A DNA stretch of 64,000 nucleotides from the NCBI GenBank assembly GCA_963726135.1, contig CAVSBE010000008.1, forward strand, positions 1,550,001 to 1,614,000, given 5' to 3'. The translations under genes and the position numbers were made by a program. The stretch's first letter is position 1. The number at the start of each line of letters is the position of its first letter. This document shows positions 1-8,481 of the stretch, one piece after another. The notes beneath the pieces were generated by a model that worked only from the letters and a program-made list of their open reading frames with translations, was not told the DNA's origin and ran no database searches. The DNA is from Bog-473 sp963726135 (GTDB lineage: Bacteria; Actinomycetota; Acidimicrobiia; Acidimicrobiales; RAAP-2).

Positions 1-242
1 GCGAGGTGACCGGCGTCCATTGAGGATCCCCCATTACCAAAGAAGAAGATCTTTGCCCCACCTGCGAGCCGCACTGAGATCTCGATCGCCACCTTTGCGA
101 TGTCCGAAAGGCATCTTGAATCGATCAGTTGTTCGATGACGTTAATATGGTCGCGCACTCGGCGAGTAAAGAGCTCCGCCGCCGCGATCGCCGGCTCGAT
201 CGCCGGCTCGATCGCCGACTCGATCGCCACTACCTCCGCCAC
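1..242 (-). CDS. gmhA: Phosphoheptose isomerase, partial (3' end outside window)
   Basis: SIS-domain sugar isomerase that would convert sedoheptulose 7-phosphate to D-glycero-D-manno-heptose 7-phosphate. On the minus strand the frame reads through an N-terminal helix into GGAKIFFFGNGGSSMDAGHL, the glycine/serine phosphosugar-binding loop typical of GmhA. The gene runs off the window at position 1, so only about 80 residues are visible. The start is uncertain: GTG at 242 and GTG at 230 are both possible, and the latter overlaps the TAG stop of the upstream kinase by one base (TAGTG). The neighbour is a heptose-7-phosphate kinase-like gene, which supports the call. A 12-bp tandem repeat makes the N-terminus read AIE(S/P) repeatedly. 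Confidence 0.8.
   Translation of the reverse strand, partial: MAEVVAIESAIEPAIEPAIAAAELFTRRVRDHINVIEQLIDSRCLSDIAKVAIEISVRLAGGAKIFFFGNGGSSMDAGHL
185..228. repeat. 12-bp tandem repeat inside gmhA
   Basis: The unit CGATCGCCGGCT is present in about 3.7 copies, with one base changed in the third. It is in frame with gmhA on the minus strand and encodes A-I-E-(S/P) repeats in the N-terminal helix. Copy-number change would lengthen or shorten the helix without a frameshift. Confidence 0.85.
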
Positions 243-1306
243 GTCCTCACACCCTCACCAACAAATGCGAAGTCTGCTGCCGATACTCCCATCTTTTCGA
301 GTTCAGCGGTTACCTTGTGGCGCAACTCGAAATCGACGTAGAACAGAATGTATCCTCCGCCACCCGCGCCAGTGACTTTTCCACCCCTCGCGCCCGCGCG
401 CATCGCTACGTCGTAGACCTCATCGATGAATTCAGTCGTGATTTTGGGAGACATCTTCTTCTTCGCCTCCCACGCCTGGCCCAACAGACATCCGAATTCA
501 TCCAATTCACCCCAAAGAAGGGCATTCTTCATAGCGACTGCCAGCTCCTTCTGGGTCCGGAGTCCCTGCAAGGTGTCGGGCACTTCCTCCTTGAGGCGGG
601 CTGTCTGATCACTGATAATTCCATCGGATCGGCGAGAGAGGCCCGTATAACACAGGATGAGATTCATCTCGAGTTCCGCGATCGTATCGCCCTGAATTCT
701 CAGTGGATTCACTATGACGTGATCCGAGAACTCGATGAAGTTGAACCCACCGAAGGCTGCCGCGTAGTGGTCCTGAAGCCCACCCTCGATACGGAGATCT
801 TCCCGCTCAATCTCCGCTGCGACGCGCGCAATATCGTAACGACTCATTGACATGTCGTGATACTCGTTAAGTGCGGCCACCAAGGCGACGATGACAGCCG
901 ACGATGAGCCAAGTCCGGAGCCGGGTGGAGTGGCGGAGGACAAGACGAGAGAGTAACCCGGCTCTTCCCGCCGCCAGACTCTTCGGATAGCGGCCTTTAC
1001 TAGGTCGAGATTCCCATCGAATTCGAATCCGGTCTCATTCGACAGGGCCAGCGATAAGCCATAGTCGACTGATTCAACATTTACCCGCCCAAGAGTGTGT
1101 GGGCATAGAGACGCATGCACAAATCGGTCGATGGTGGCGCTCAGAACTGTTCCACCTTCGGTCTCGGGGAAAGGAGAGACGTCGGTTCCCCCGCCCGCAA
1201 AGCTTATACGGACTGGTGCTTTGGCTCGGATTGGGCGCAAGTGGCTCCGCACGGCATCAACAGTGAATGGATAAGTCTGGTCGCGAGTAGACAGGGTCTG
1301 GATCAT
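230..1306 (-). CDS. GHMP kinase, D-glycero-alpha-D-manno-heptose 7-phosphate kinase-like (HddA family)
   Basis: Predicted cytoplasmic sugar kinase that would phosphorylate heptose 7-phosphate at C1 on the route to nucleotide-activated heptose. The N-terminal strand APVRISFAGGGTDVSPF and the ATP loop PPGSGLGSSSAV are diagnostic of the GHMP superfamily, and the RISFAGGGTD form is typical of HddA. A glycine-rich GAGGGGYILFY segment closes the fold near the C-terminus. The frame is open up to 1486, but ATG at 1306 gives a normal 358-residue protein and starts 5 bp after the stop of the preceding glycosyltransferase gene. The substrate is inferred from the adjacent gmhA. Fucokinase-like or other GHMP sugar kinases are alternatives. 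Confidence 0.88.
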   Translation of the reverse strand: MIQTLSTRDQTYPFTVDAVRSHLRPIRAKAPVRISFAGGGTDVSPFPETEGGTVLSATIDRFVHASLCPHTLGRVNVESVDYGLSLALSNETGFEFDGNLDLVKAAIRRVWRREEPGYSLVLSSATPPGSGLGSSSAVIVALVAALNEYHDMSMSRYDIARVAAEIEREDLRIEGGLQDHYAAAFGGFNFIEFSDHVIVNPLRIQGDTIAELEMNLILCYTGLSRRSDGIISDQTARLKEEVPDTLQGLRTQKELAVAMKNALLWGELDEFGCLLGQAWEAKKKMSPKITTEFIDEVYDVAMRAGARGGKVTGAGGGGYILFYVDFELRHKVTAELEKMGVSAADFAFVGEGVRTWRR

Positions 1307-1311
1307 GGGAT

Positions 1312-2130
1312 TCAACCGCCTGCGACGCCGACCCCAGCGCCGTGACCAGAGTTGGCTTGTCCGGGCGCCGGCCCGATCAAACGCATCCGTGCACTTGCGA
1401 CGAGAAGTCGACATGCGAAGGGCACGTCGTGGATGACATAGCGAGAAAAGAGGCGCCTGGGCTCCTGAACCAGGCGAAAGAGCCACTCAAGACCTACCCG
1501 CTGCATCCATTTGGGGGCGCATCGCACACGTCCGGCAGCCATCGTGAGGGTTGCTCCCGATCCGATGAACCACATCGATGGAAATCGTGCTGTGAGGAAT
1601 GACATAAGTCGCTCTTGTTTAGGAAATCCAAGTCCGCAAAAGACGACGCCCGGTCGTACGCTGTCCAACTGGGTGACGATTGCGTTCATACAGCACTCAT
1701 CATCCTCGAATCCGTGGGGTGGGCAGTGCGTTCCAACGACGCTCAAGTTCGGGATCTCTTGGGTCAGCGCAGCAGCTGCCTCCGCGGCCACTCCGGACTC
1801 TCCTCCAAGGAGGAATACTGAAACTCCCCGCAACGAAGCTGCGCGGCAAAGGGTCCAGATCAGCTGGCGTCCCGGAACCCTCTTCACGAGCGGGGTTCCT
1901 TGGAGCCGGCTTGCCCAAATCAAGGGCATGCCATCGGCCACCGCGAAACTGGCGCGCCGGGAAAGTTCCATGAGGTCCAAATCGTTGGCTGCCTGACGGA
2001 GTACATCGACGTTGGGATTGATCAACCATCCTCCACATCCGGAAACGACATCGTCCAAGACGCGCTGGGTGACTTGTTGCTCATCAAGATTGGCGAGCTC
2101 AAGCCCCATGAGGACAACGGGCTCACTCAC
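1312..2130 (-). CDS. WecG/TagA/CpsF family glycosyltransferase
   Basis: Predicted membrane-associated glycosyltransferase (family GT26) that adds the second sugar, often an N-acetylmannosamine-type residue, to a lipid-linked acceptor. Seen: VVLMGLELANLD at the N-terminus, WLINPNVDVLRQA, VADGMPLIWASRL, the FLLGGESGVA loop and VFCGLGFPKQERLM, in the order expected of the family. The frame is open to 2226, but GTG at 2130 is preferred: it overlaps the stop of the Wzz-like gene as GTGA and has GGAGG about 9 bases upstream. The gene sits in a tightly packed minus-strand operon of surface-glycan genes running from about 5233 to 1. The exact donor sugar cannot be read from sequence. Confidence 0.88.
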   Translation of the reverse strand: MSEPVVLMGLELANLDEQQVTQRVLDDVVSGCGGWLINPNVDVLRQAANDLDLMELSRRASFAVADGMPLIWASRLQGTPLVKRVPGRQLIWTLCRAASLRGVSVFLLGGESGVAAEAAAALTQEIPNLSVVGTHCPPHGFEDDECCMNAIVTQLDSVRPGVVFCGLGFPKQERLMSFLTARFPSMWFIGSGATLTMAAGRVRCAPKWMQRVGLEWLFRLVQEPRRLFSRYVIHDVPFACRLLVASARMRLIGPAPGQANSGHGAGVGVAGG

Positions 2131-2942
2131 CCTGGTGCCTCCACTCTTTGGGGATTGCCTCCATTTTGCATCGCGGGACTCGAGAGCGGACTCTGCGGAT
2201 GATCGTAAATGAGAGCTGGCTCCCACGTTGATGTAGCGTGACGCTCTCCCGCGTGAGGTATTTCGTCGACCATCGCCCGCATCGTTTGTGAGCGTCGCTC
2301 GGTTCGTTTCTTGTCGATTGCGTCCCCAAGCGACACCACTACGAAGAGCATCAAGGCTCCGATGCCCAACACGGCGAGCACTGAACGAAGTTTGCTCGAC
2401 AATTTGACCCGTGGAGGGCCGCTGGTAGCGACTTGAATGGCAGTGAACATGTAGTGTGGGTCGGCGCCTTGGGCGCTCTGAAGGGCGGATAGATTATTCA
2501 TCAGAGCGGCTCCCACTAGGTCGCCCGTCTTGAGCGCCTGAGCCGCTGTAGATCCGGTACCGAGCACCTCTACAGCTGGTTCGGTCGTACCATTCACGGC
2601 CGTTAGGGTCACTGTGTTGCGCGGGTCCGCCCCCTGCTTCACAAGCGCATCTTGAGTGAGCTGGCTGCTCATTCGTGCGACAAGAGCGTCGGCGATAACC
2701 GACTGGTCGTAGAATCGCGCATACACATTGTCTGGATTTATTTTTGCCAAGCTCGGGTTCGCGAAGATCTGCGCCGCAGTTGGCGCTGTGGGCGGTGGTG
2801 CGAGCACGTAGTCGTCGGTCATCTCGTAGAGGGGCTTGGCAAACGCCAAGAAATAGAACGCAGTAACGAGCGTAAGGATGACGACAGGAAGCACCAGCAG
2901 CTTGTGCTTCCATATGACCCGCGAGATAGAGAGTAGATCCAT
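2127..2942 (-). CDS. Wzz-like chain-length determinant / polysaccharide co-polymerase
   Basis: Membrane protein expected to control glycan chain length or couple polymerisation to export. It has a transmembrane segment near residues 15-35, an extracytoplasmic stretch of about 150 residues, and a second transmembrane segment near 185-205 followed by a basic cytoplasmic tail. This is the Wzz topology. There is no Walker A tyrosine-kinase domain, so it is not a fused BY-kinase. It starts 4 bp after the polymerase-like gene ends and overlaps the WecG-like gene by four bases, so the three are almost certainly co-transcribed. Overall sequence similarity to known Wzz proteins is low; the call rests on topology and context. 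Confidence 0.7.
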   Translation of the reverse strand: MDLLSISRVIWKHKLLVLPVVILTLVTAFYFLAFAKPLYEMTDDYVLAPPPTAPTAAQIFANPSLAKINPDNVYARFYDQSVIADALVARMSSQLTQDALVKQGADPRNTVTLTAVNGTTEPAVEVLGTGSTAAQALKTGDLVGAALMNNLSALQSAQGADPHYMFTAIQVATSGPPRVKLSSKLRSVLAVLGIGALMLFVVVSLGDAIDKKRTERRSQTMRAMVDEIPHAGERHATSTWEPALIYDHPQSPLSSPAMQNGGNPQRVEAPG

Positions 2943-2946
2943 TAGC

Positions 2947-4329
2947 TCACCTAGCTTTGCTGTTAGTCGACATCAACTGATCAATCCCGCTCGCAATGTG
3001 CGCCTCCCCGTGGTCGTGCGACCGTGCGGTGAGCAGCCAACAGGCGCCAGATAGTCCCAAGACCAGAGCGTCCACGTACGCGAACATGGGAAAGGAAAGA
3101 GAGTCGAATGTTCCTGAGCAGACAGTGGCTGCAAGAGCCGCACCTGCCAAAGCGCCACAAAGTGTTCGCAATTCGACATCGGTTGTTCGGCCCCGCGCCA
3201 CGAGCGCGGTCGCTACAGGAAGCACGAAATAGAACGCGACTGCTGCAAAGCCAACTAACCCCAGTTCAATGGTTGTGGTCAGATACTGGTTGTCAAGAAT
3301 GTGCAGTGATGTGGGGAGGTAAGTTCCACCTCCAGTTCCGAACCAGGGGGCTTGGCGCACCAGTTGTTCCACATACGCGTAGTTGTTGGTCCGATGTGTA
3401 ATAGAGGAGTCGCTGCTACCCAGAAAGAAGTACTTCCCGATTGTGCTGACTAATCCGTGGCCGACTGCGAAGACGCCAGCTATCACGACCGGCAGAGCAG
3501 CAAAGAACGGAACCCGGCGTGTTGAGGGAAGAAGGACCAAGAAAAGTCCGAATGCCAAGGCAAGAGACAAGATTGCAGAACGCGAGACCGTTATAGGAAC
3601 GGCAAGCGCGATGCACAATACGGGAAGCCAGCGCTTCCACGCCTGTCGTTCTTTGTCGTACATCAACAAATAGAGTGCAAGGGGTAACAACATGCCCGCA
3701 ACCACTCCCAGCTCGATGGGATCGATAGCTGTCCCAGTTACTCGCTTTACACCGTTCCTCCAGGTGACGTCCGAGTTCACGACATTGATCGTGAAGCCGG
3801 GGAGCATGCGCAGGTAGTGGGCGGGGTCGAAGTTTGTCCAAAACTGGAATGCTGCCACGATGCTACAAAGGGCCGCTGCACCTACGAGGACCCGCAATAC
3901 TCGTTTGATGGCCTGCAGCGACCCCAGGCACTCAGCGGCGAGTAGCGCCACGCCGGACATCCCGGCCAGCTGCATGATCCATCGATCTGCGGCCAGCTCT
4001 GCTGTACCGGACTGCGGGGTTCGGTGCATGAGGGCGAAGGATGCCAACGTTACGAGCCACAGTCCGCCTAGTGCGGCACGAGTCGGATGCCGATGATCGA
4101 GGGGATTGTGGAGACCCAGCAGCGTCGACACCAACCATGCGACGAACCCGAACATGGCAACCAAAGCCGCCACGAAGCCGGCTGCACCAATCGCCTTAAT
4201 AACCGTGTCGGACGGAAACACCATGAGCGCGATGGCGAAGATCTGGAGGAGTACGACGGCATGCTGCCGCGCTGACACGTCGCTGTCCGTCCGCAGCTCC
4301 GGTGGACGAAGGTCGGTGATCGTGGTCAC
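2947..4329 (-). CDS. O-antigen ligase / Wzy-like polysaccharide polymerase
   Basis: Polytopic inner-membrane protein of 460 residues with about ten to twelve hydrophobic helices. A large loop in the middle contains a basic stretch and the segment TGTAIDPIELGVV, where Wzy and WaaL proteins of the Wzy_C/O-antigen ligase family place their conserved loop. A second loop holds WFGTGGGTYLPTS, like the glycine-rich loop of this family. The function inferred is polymerisation of lipid-linked repeat units or ligation to an acceptor. It lies between a GT2 gene (2 bp gap) and the Wzz-like gene, the normal Wzy/Wzz pairing. Polymerase cannot be separated from ligase on sequence alone. Confidence 0.8.
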   Translation of the reverse strand: MTTITDLRPPELRTDSDVSARQHAVVLLQIFAIALMVFPSDTVIKAIGAAGFVAALVAMFGFVAWLVSTLLGLHNPLDHRHPTRAALGGLWLVTLASFALMHRTPQSGTAELAADRWIMQLAGMSGVALLAAECLGSLQAIKRVLRVLVGAAALCSIVAAFQFWTNFDPAHYLRMLPGFTINVVNSDVTWRNGVKRVTGTAIDPIELGVVAGMLLPLALYLLMYDKERQAWKRWLPVLCIALAVPITVSRSAILSLALAFGLFLVLLPSTRRVPFFAALPVVIAGVFAVGHGLVSTIGKYFFLGSSDSSITHRTNNYAYVEQLVRQAPWFGTGGGTYLPTSLHILDNQYLTTTIELGLVGFAAVAFYFVLPVATALVARGRTTDVELRTLCGALAGAALAATVCSGTFDSLSFPMFAYVDALVLGLSGACWLLTARSHDHGEAHIASGIDQLMSTNSKAR

Positions 4330-4330
4330 C

Positions 4331-5233
4331 TCAGGGCATCCTCGAACTCTCGTCCCGCTCCCAATGGTCAGTACGCCCGACGTGGGTCATCAGACGGCCG
4401 GTCGCGGCAACGGCGGAGTAGATAAAGGCATCGGCTGCCTCACGCGGGCCTTTGAGGGCCAAGTCGAATACCTCGCGTGCCGTATCTCGGGTCGCAGTCT
4501 TGCGGCTGGATCCGTACGAGCCAACGCTGAGCTCCGCCTTGCCACGGTAAGAGCGCCGCGTGATCCGAACCAAATCGGCTGTACACCGCGGCGCCTTCAC
4601 AATTGCGGGCGAACAAGAGACGATTTCGATTTCATGCTCTGCAAAGTGCCGGTCGACGTATAGGTCCTCGGCGACGATGTCCGGATAGTCTCCGAATCGT
4701 CTGCGTCCCTCCTCCGACAATCCGTAGATGCCGGCACCCCAGAGGGAGCTCATGACAGCCGGAAGACGTACGCGCGCGTTGTAGTACCGCCGCACGGGAT
4801 ACGAGGCGCCGTCAGCCTCATAGGAGATGGGCGGCCGCGCAGCCAGAGCAGGTCCGTCACGCAGCTGATCCAGAAGTTTGAGGGCAGACTGACCCGACAG
4901 CACAACGTCGGCGTCGAGGTACAGGCGAGGGAAGGTCGTCAGTGCCTTCTCCCCCATCCGCAATGCTTTGGGCTTCGACGGTATGTCGAGCTCGAGAACG
5001 ATGACCTCATGGTCCGAGGTCCGCGCCAATTGTGCTGTGTTATCGCTGCAGCCATTGCATACCACAACGACTTCTAGTTCACCTGGCTTCACCGCTTCGA
5101 ACAGCGCGTCGAGACACCTGACGATCACGGCAGCCTCGTTATGGGCCGGGATCACGATGGATCCTTTAGTGGTTGTCATAGTGCAATCGAATGTCCCCGG
5201 TGCGTTGACTACTGAGGGAGCCAGTAAGCGCAT
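4331..5233 (-). CDS. Glycosyltransferase family 2
   Basis: GT-A fold glycosyltransferase expected to add a sugar to a lipid-linked intermediate on the cytoplasmic face. KGSIVIPAHNEAAVIVRCL gives the first nucleotide-binding strand, VVVVCNGCSDNT the second, and RLYLDADVVLSG contains the metal-binding DAD motif. Length (300 residues from the first ATG) is normal. Two starts are possible: ATG at 5233, with GGAG about 14 bases upstream, and ATG at 5179, which begins MTTTKGS just before the fold. It is the first gene of the minus-strand operon, so its promoter should lie in the 5234-5904 gap. Confidence 0.87.
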   Translation of the reverse strand: MRLLAPSVVNAPGTFDCTMTTTKGSIVIPAHNEAAVIVRCLDALFEAVKPGELEVVVVCNGCSDNTAQLARTSDHEVIVLELDIPSKPKALRMGEKALTTFPRLYLDADVVLSGQSALKLLDQLRDGPALAARPPISYEADGASYPVRRYYNARVRLPAVMSSLWGAGIYGLSEEGRRRFGDYPDIVAEDLYVDRHFAEHEIEIVSCSPAIVKAPRCTADLVRITRRSYRGKAELSVGSYGSSRKTATRDTAREVFDLALKGPREAADAFIYSAVAATGRLMTHVGRTDHWERDESSRMP

Positions 5234-5904
5234 GCAGTTGGTCTTTGCTCCTATTGGCGTAAGACTGGCGCCGCTAGTTGCTCACCTAAGTGAGGAGCGG
5301 GGGCCCGAACCTGATACATCGCCTCACACAACGAGCCACACCCACTGTGGCCTGGTTGTTCGGCGCAGCGAGCCAGTACACGACTGACGGTCCAGCCCGG
5401 GCAGTCCCTCGGCGGTTCGTATCAGCCCTCAGTCTGAGGACTCACTACTGACGATACGGGGCGGGAATCGAGCCTTGTGAGGGGACCTAGGTACACAAAG
5501 AAGGGTCAGTTAGTGGAAAGGAATGAGGTGGTGGTGGGGCTCCGAGCCAATTCGAGGGCGAGCTCGTTAGGTTGGCAGGAGGCGTTGTCCTCGTCGCCAT
5601 CGGTCACGTCGTCGACATCGCCGGTCTGATGTCCTGCGTGGATCGCGACCGTCACCACTCCACAACCAGTGAGCTTTCTCGATGTTGACCGTCCAAAGCG
5701 AGCCCCTGTCCATCGACGATCGCGCCCGACGCGTCCTTGCCTCCTGAAGGGGCGCTCCGTGAGGGATCGGCTTCCGACACTGACTCCTTTGACATCGGGT
5801 CGTTCGACCTCGTGCGCAAGATCGTGGACCACGTGGTCGTCAAGAACGCGTCAGGTGTATTCGGGAACAGTCGCTCGTCTCGAAATGCTATCGACTGAGA
5901 GATT
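5234..5904. other. Intergenic gap of about 670 bp between divergent operons
   Basis: This gap separates the minus-strand operon from the plus-strand flippase operon and must contain both promoters, but no clear -35/-10 pair could be assigned. Short open stretches on the plus strand near 5551-5690 and 5690-5900 have coding-like third positions but sit in different frames, lack good starts and match no family recognised here. They may be relics of a broken gene. Nothing firmer can be supported. Confidence 0.5.
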
Positions 5905-7605
5905 GTGGAGGCATCCGTCGCCGACTCCCGCTCGTTTGAGCAGGCCATCGGGCGGGCTGTTGTCATTGCCGATCAGATGTGCCGAGGCGTGTTCGATGAC
6001 ACACACTTCCGACCAGCGCCCGTGGCGGCGAGCCCCACAGCTACCGGGTCAATCCTCCTTCAACCTGACCTAGTGGCGACGACGGCGCACCCGCCAGAAG
6101 TGGCACAATTGGTGACGGCGCTTCCCGAGATGGGCGCGCTCGAGCTTGACACTCCGATCCCGCTTGGTGCCGATCTGGGCGCGATGGTCAAGCGTGGCCT
6201 GAAGTGGGCCTTTGCGGGGGCCTTTGCGGTGCGCTTTGGCACGTTCCTCACAGGCTTGATTCTGGCGCGCATCCTATCGCCTAGAGATTTCGGGGTCTAC
6301 GCTGTCGCCTTCGTAGCGCTGCTCATCACGGCCAGTGTCAATGACATCGGGATTGAGGCAACACTTGTGCGTTGGCCTCACGACCTGGATGAGCTTGCCC
6401 CTACGGCGACAACGATCGTCATGGCGTTCAGCGCAGCGCTGTTCGTTGCATTCTGGTTCGCGGCACCTGCGTTTGCCCGTGCGTTCAACACTCCGGATGG
6501 AGTCGGAGTTATCCGTCTGATGTCAGTGGGCCTGATCATCAGTGGAGTGTTCACGGTGAACTCCGCCATGACTAACCGAACGCTTCGGGTACACATCCGG
6601 AGTTCTGGGGAGATCGCGGCGACGGTGGTGTGTCTTTGCACGACCCTCGCACTTGCGAAAGCCGGCTTCGGTGCATACAGCCTCGCGTGGGGGAACATCG
6701 GTGGCAACCTTGTCGTCGGGATGGTGTTGTTGATCTGGGCACCGATGCGATACCGCCCAGGTTTCCATCTGCCGACGGCGCGGGTTCTCCTGCGACATGG
6801 GCTGCCGCTCGCGTGCGCTGGGTTGATCTTCGTCGCCATGCTCAACACGGACAACGTGGTCGTTGGCCACTTCCTAGGGCCTGTGGAGCTTGGGTTCTAT
6901 GCACTAGCGTGGAACGTCTCGAGTTGGCCCGTGGTCATCTTTTCCGGTGCTGTCTCCATGGTCTCGTTGTCAGGGTTTGCCAAGTTGCAGCACGATCGAA
7001 ACGAGCTGAGCCGAGCATTTGCAAAATCGGTGGGTGCTGTGGTCGCTATCACACTTCCCTTCTGTGTGTTACTCGCGGCTCTCAGCGTGCCCATGATTCA
7101 CGTCCTATATGGCCAGAAGTGGTCACATTCTGCGACCGCCCTCATGTTCCTGGCCGTCCTGGCCGCGATGAGAGTAACCACAATCATCACGACTGAAGTC
7201 CTAGTTGCGATCGGCCGGGGCCGAACAGTGCTTGGCCTGCAGAGTCTATGGCTTGCGGTTCTCATTCCGACGCTGATCATTGGCGCTCACCTTGGCGGCA
7301 TCGCCGGTGTCGGACTGGGGCACGTCATCGTTGCCGGTGCAATAGTCCTTCCAACTTTTGCGTGGGCACTCCATCGCAATAGCTTCTCGTTACGGCTAAT
7401 TGGGCGGGCAGTGGCGCGGCCTGCTGCAGGCGCCTTTTGCGTCGTTGTCGTCGCGACCGTAATCGCGCACCTTTCTCTACCTGACATAGTCCGTCTGTCT
7501 CTGGCCGTGCCCCTCGGCCTTGCTGTGTATCTAACTGTCATCAGATCGCTCTGGGTTCCCCCCCTGCGCGCATACCGGTTGAAGCGGAAAGAGGTGGTCA
7601 CGTGA
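5905..7605 (+). CDS. Wzx-like polysaccharide flippase (PST/MATE-type exporter)
   Basis: Polytopic membrane protein predicted to flip undecaprenyl-linked repeat units across the membrane. From about residue 95 the sequence has the family pattern LKWAFAGAFAVRFGTFLTGL, then LARILSPRDFGVYAVAFVAL, and about twelve to fourteen hydrophobic helices. The first 90 residues are hydrophilic and not typical. The frame can start at GTG 5905, GTG 6112, ATG 6130 or ATG 6184; no start has a strong Shine-Dalgarno site, and the later ones give a more usual length. The stop overlaps the next gene's GTG as GTGA, so the two are translationally coupled. A second flippase lies at 52742-54061. Confidence 0.85.
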   Translation: MEASVADSRSFEQAIGRAVVIADQMCRGVFDDTHFRPAPVAASPTATGSILLQPDLVATTAHPPEVAQLVTALPEMGALELDTPIPLGADLGAMVKRGLKWAFAGAFAVRFGTFLTGLILARILSPRDFGVYAVAFVALLITASVNDIGIEATLVRWPHDLDELAPTATTIVMAFSAALFVAFWFAAPAFARAFNTPDGVGVIRLMSVGLIISGVFTVNSAMTNRTLRVHIRSSGEIAATVVCLCTTLALAKAGFGAYSLAWGNIGGNLVVGMVLLIWAPMRYRPGFHLPTARVLLRHGLPLACAGLIFVAMLNTDNVVVGHFLGPVELGFYALAWNVSSWPVVIFSGAVSMVSLSGFAKLQHDRNELSRAFAKSVGAVVAITLPFCVLLAALSVPMIHVLYGQKWSHSATALMFLAVLAAMRVTTIITTEVLVAIGRGRTVLGLQSLWLAVLIPTLIIGAHLGGIAGVGLGHVIVAGAIVLPTFAWALHRNSFSLRLIGRAVARPAAGAFCVVVVATVIAHLSLPDIVRLSLAVPLGLAVYLTVIRSLWVPPLRAYRLKRKEVVT

Positions 7606-8471
7606 CCCACAATTCAGATCAGACAATTGCCAAATCTCCTGTTCCACTGCGAACAGCCAGCAGCAAAGCTGCGGTGCGAGCGTTCGACACGATGGAAGTT
7701 GAAAAGCCACATCCGCCATCATCTCCCAAAGCAAGACAAATGGATGTTGTAGCACTGCTTGAAGAGGACCGGCCCCGATTCCATCAGCAGGGTACGGCTC
7801 AATGGGACTCCCTTCCCGAAACACTCAGGCTGATTCAGCGATTAGTACCTGAAGGTGATGGCTCGACGCTCGAGACTGGCTGTGGAGCGTCGACGGTCGT
7901 CTTCGCTGCCTCCGGGGCGAGTCACACGGCAATCAGCCCTGATCCTGACGAGCACCGTCGGGTTCGCGAGTACTGCGAGCAAATCGGAGTCGATCACAGT
8001 CGGCTAAGGCTGATAGTCGGACTCTCCGATGAAGTGCTGCCCAGCCTTCCGGCCGAACGGGCGCTTGACGTTGCTTTCATCGATGGAGCTCACTCATTCC
8101 CGTATCCCGAAATCGATTGGTACTACGTCACGAGGATGCTGAAGATTGGAGGGCACCTCATCTTCGACGACGTCCCAATACCGGCAGTCGCTCCGCTGTT
8201 CCGACATATGAAGCTGGAGCCCAACTGGCGCTTGGACGCGATCCTGGACAATCGTGCCGCATCATTCTCGTTGCTCGCGCCGCCGAAGCCTGAGGAATGG
8301 AGTGGGCAACCTTTCAACCAAACGTATCCTGACTACAGCTTCGTTCCCCTCCGGCTACGATCGCGCCTCGTAGCCGCTCATCGACTAGCTCAATTGAAAT
8401 CTCAGCTCGCTACGCGCTATCCGCGGATCCGCCAAGCGATGAAGGAGTTCGAACGAAGGAGCACAAGATGA
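7602..8471 (+). CDS. Class I SAM-dependent methyltransferase
   Basis: Predicted methyltransferase, probably modifying a sugar or a glycan end. TLETGCGASTVVFAA is the SAM-binding glycine loop, ALDVAFIDGAHSFPYPEIDW gives motif IV/VI with the acidic residue, and GGHLIFDDV the following strand. The pattern resembles Methyltransf_24-type enzymes. The start GTG at 7602 overlaps the flippase stop by four bases (GTGA). The first 60 residues are probably disordered. The next gene, a GT2, follows after 10 bp, so this is the second gene of a plus-strand operon. The methyl acceptor is unknown. Confidence 0.85.
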   Translation: MTHNSDQTIAKSPVPLRTASSKAAVRAFDTMEVEKPHPPSSPKARQMDVVALLEEDRPRFHQQGTAQWDSLPETLRLIQRLVPEGDGSTLETGCGASTVVFAASGASHTAISPDPDEHRRVREYCEQIGVDHSRLRLIVGLSDEVLPSLPAERALDVAFIDGAHSFPYPEIDWYYVTRMLKIGGHLIFDDVPIPAVAPLFRHMKLEPNWRLDAILDNRAASFSLLAPPKPEEWSGQPFNQTYPDYSFVPLRLRSRLVAAHRLAQLKSQLATRYPRIRQAMKEFERRSTR

Positions 8472-8481
8472 TCGGGCCCCC

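Noticed and set aside
5551..5900. Possible small gene upstream of the flippase
   Set aside because: The coding-like stretches are in different frames, lack starts and match no family that I recognise.
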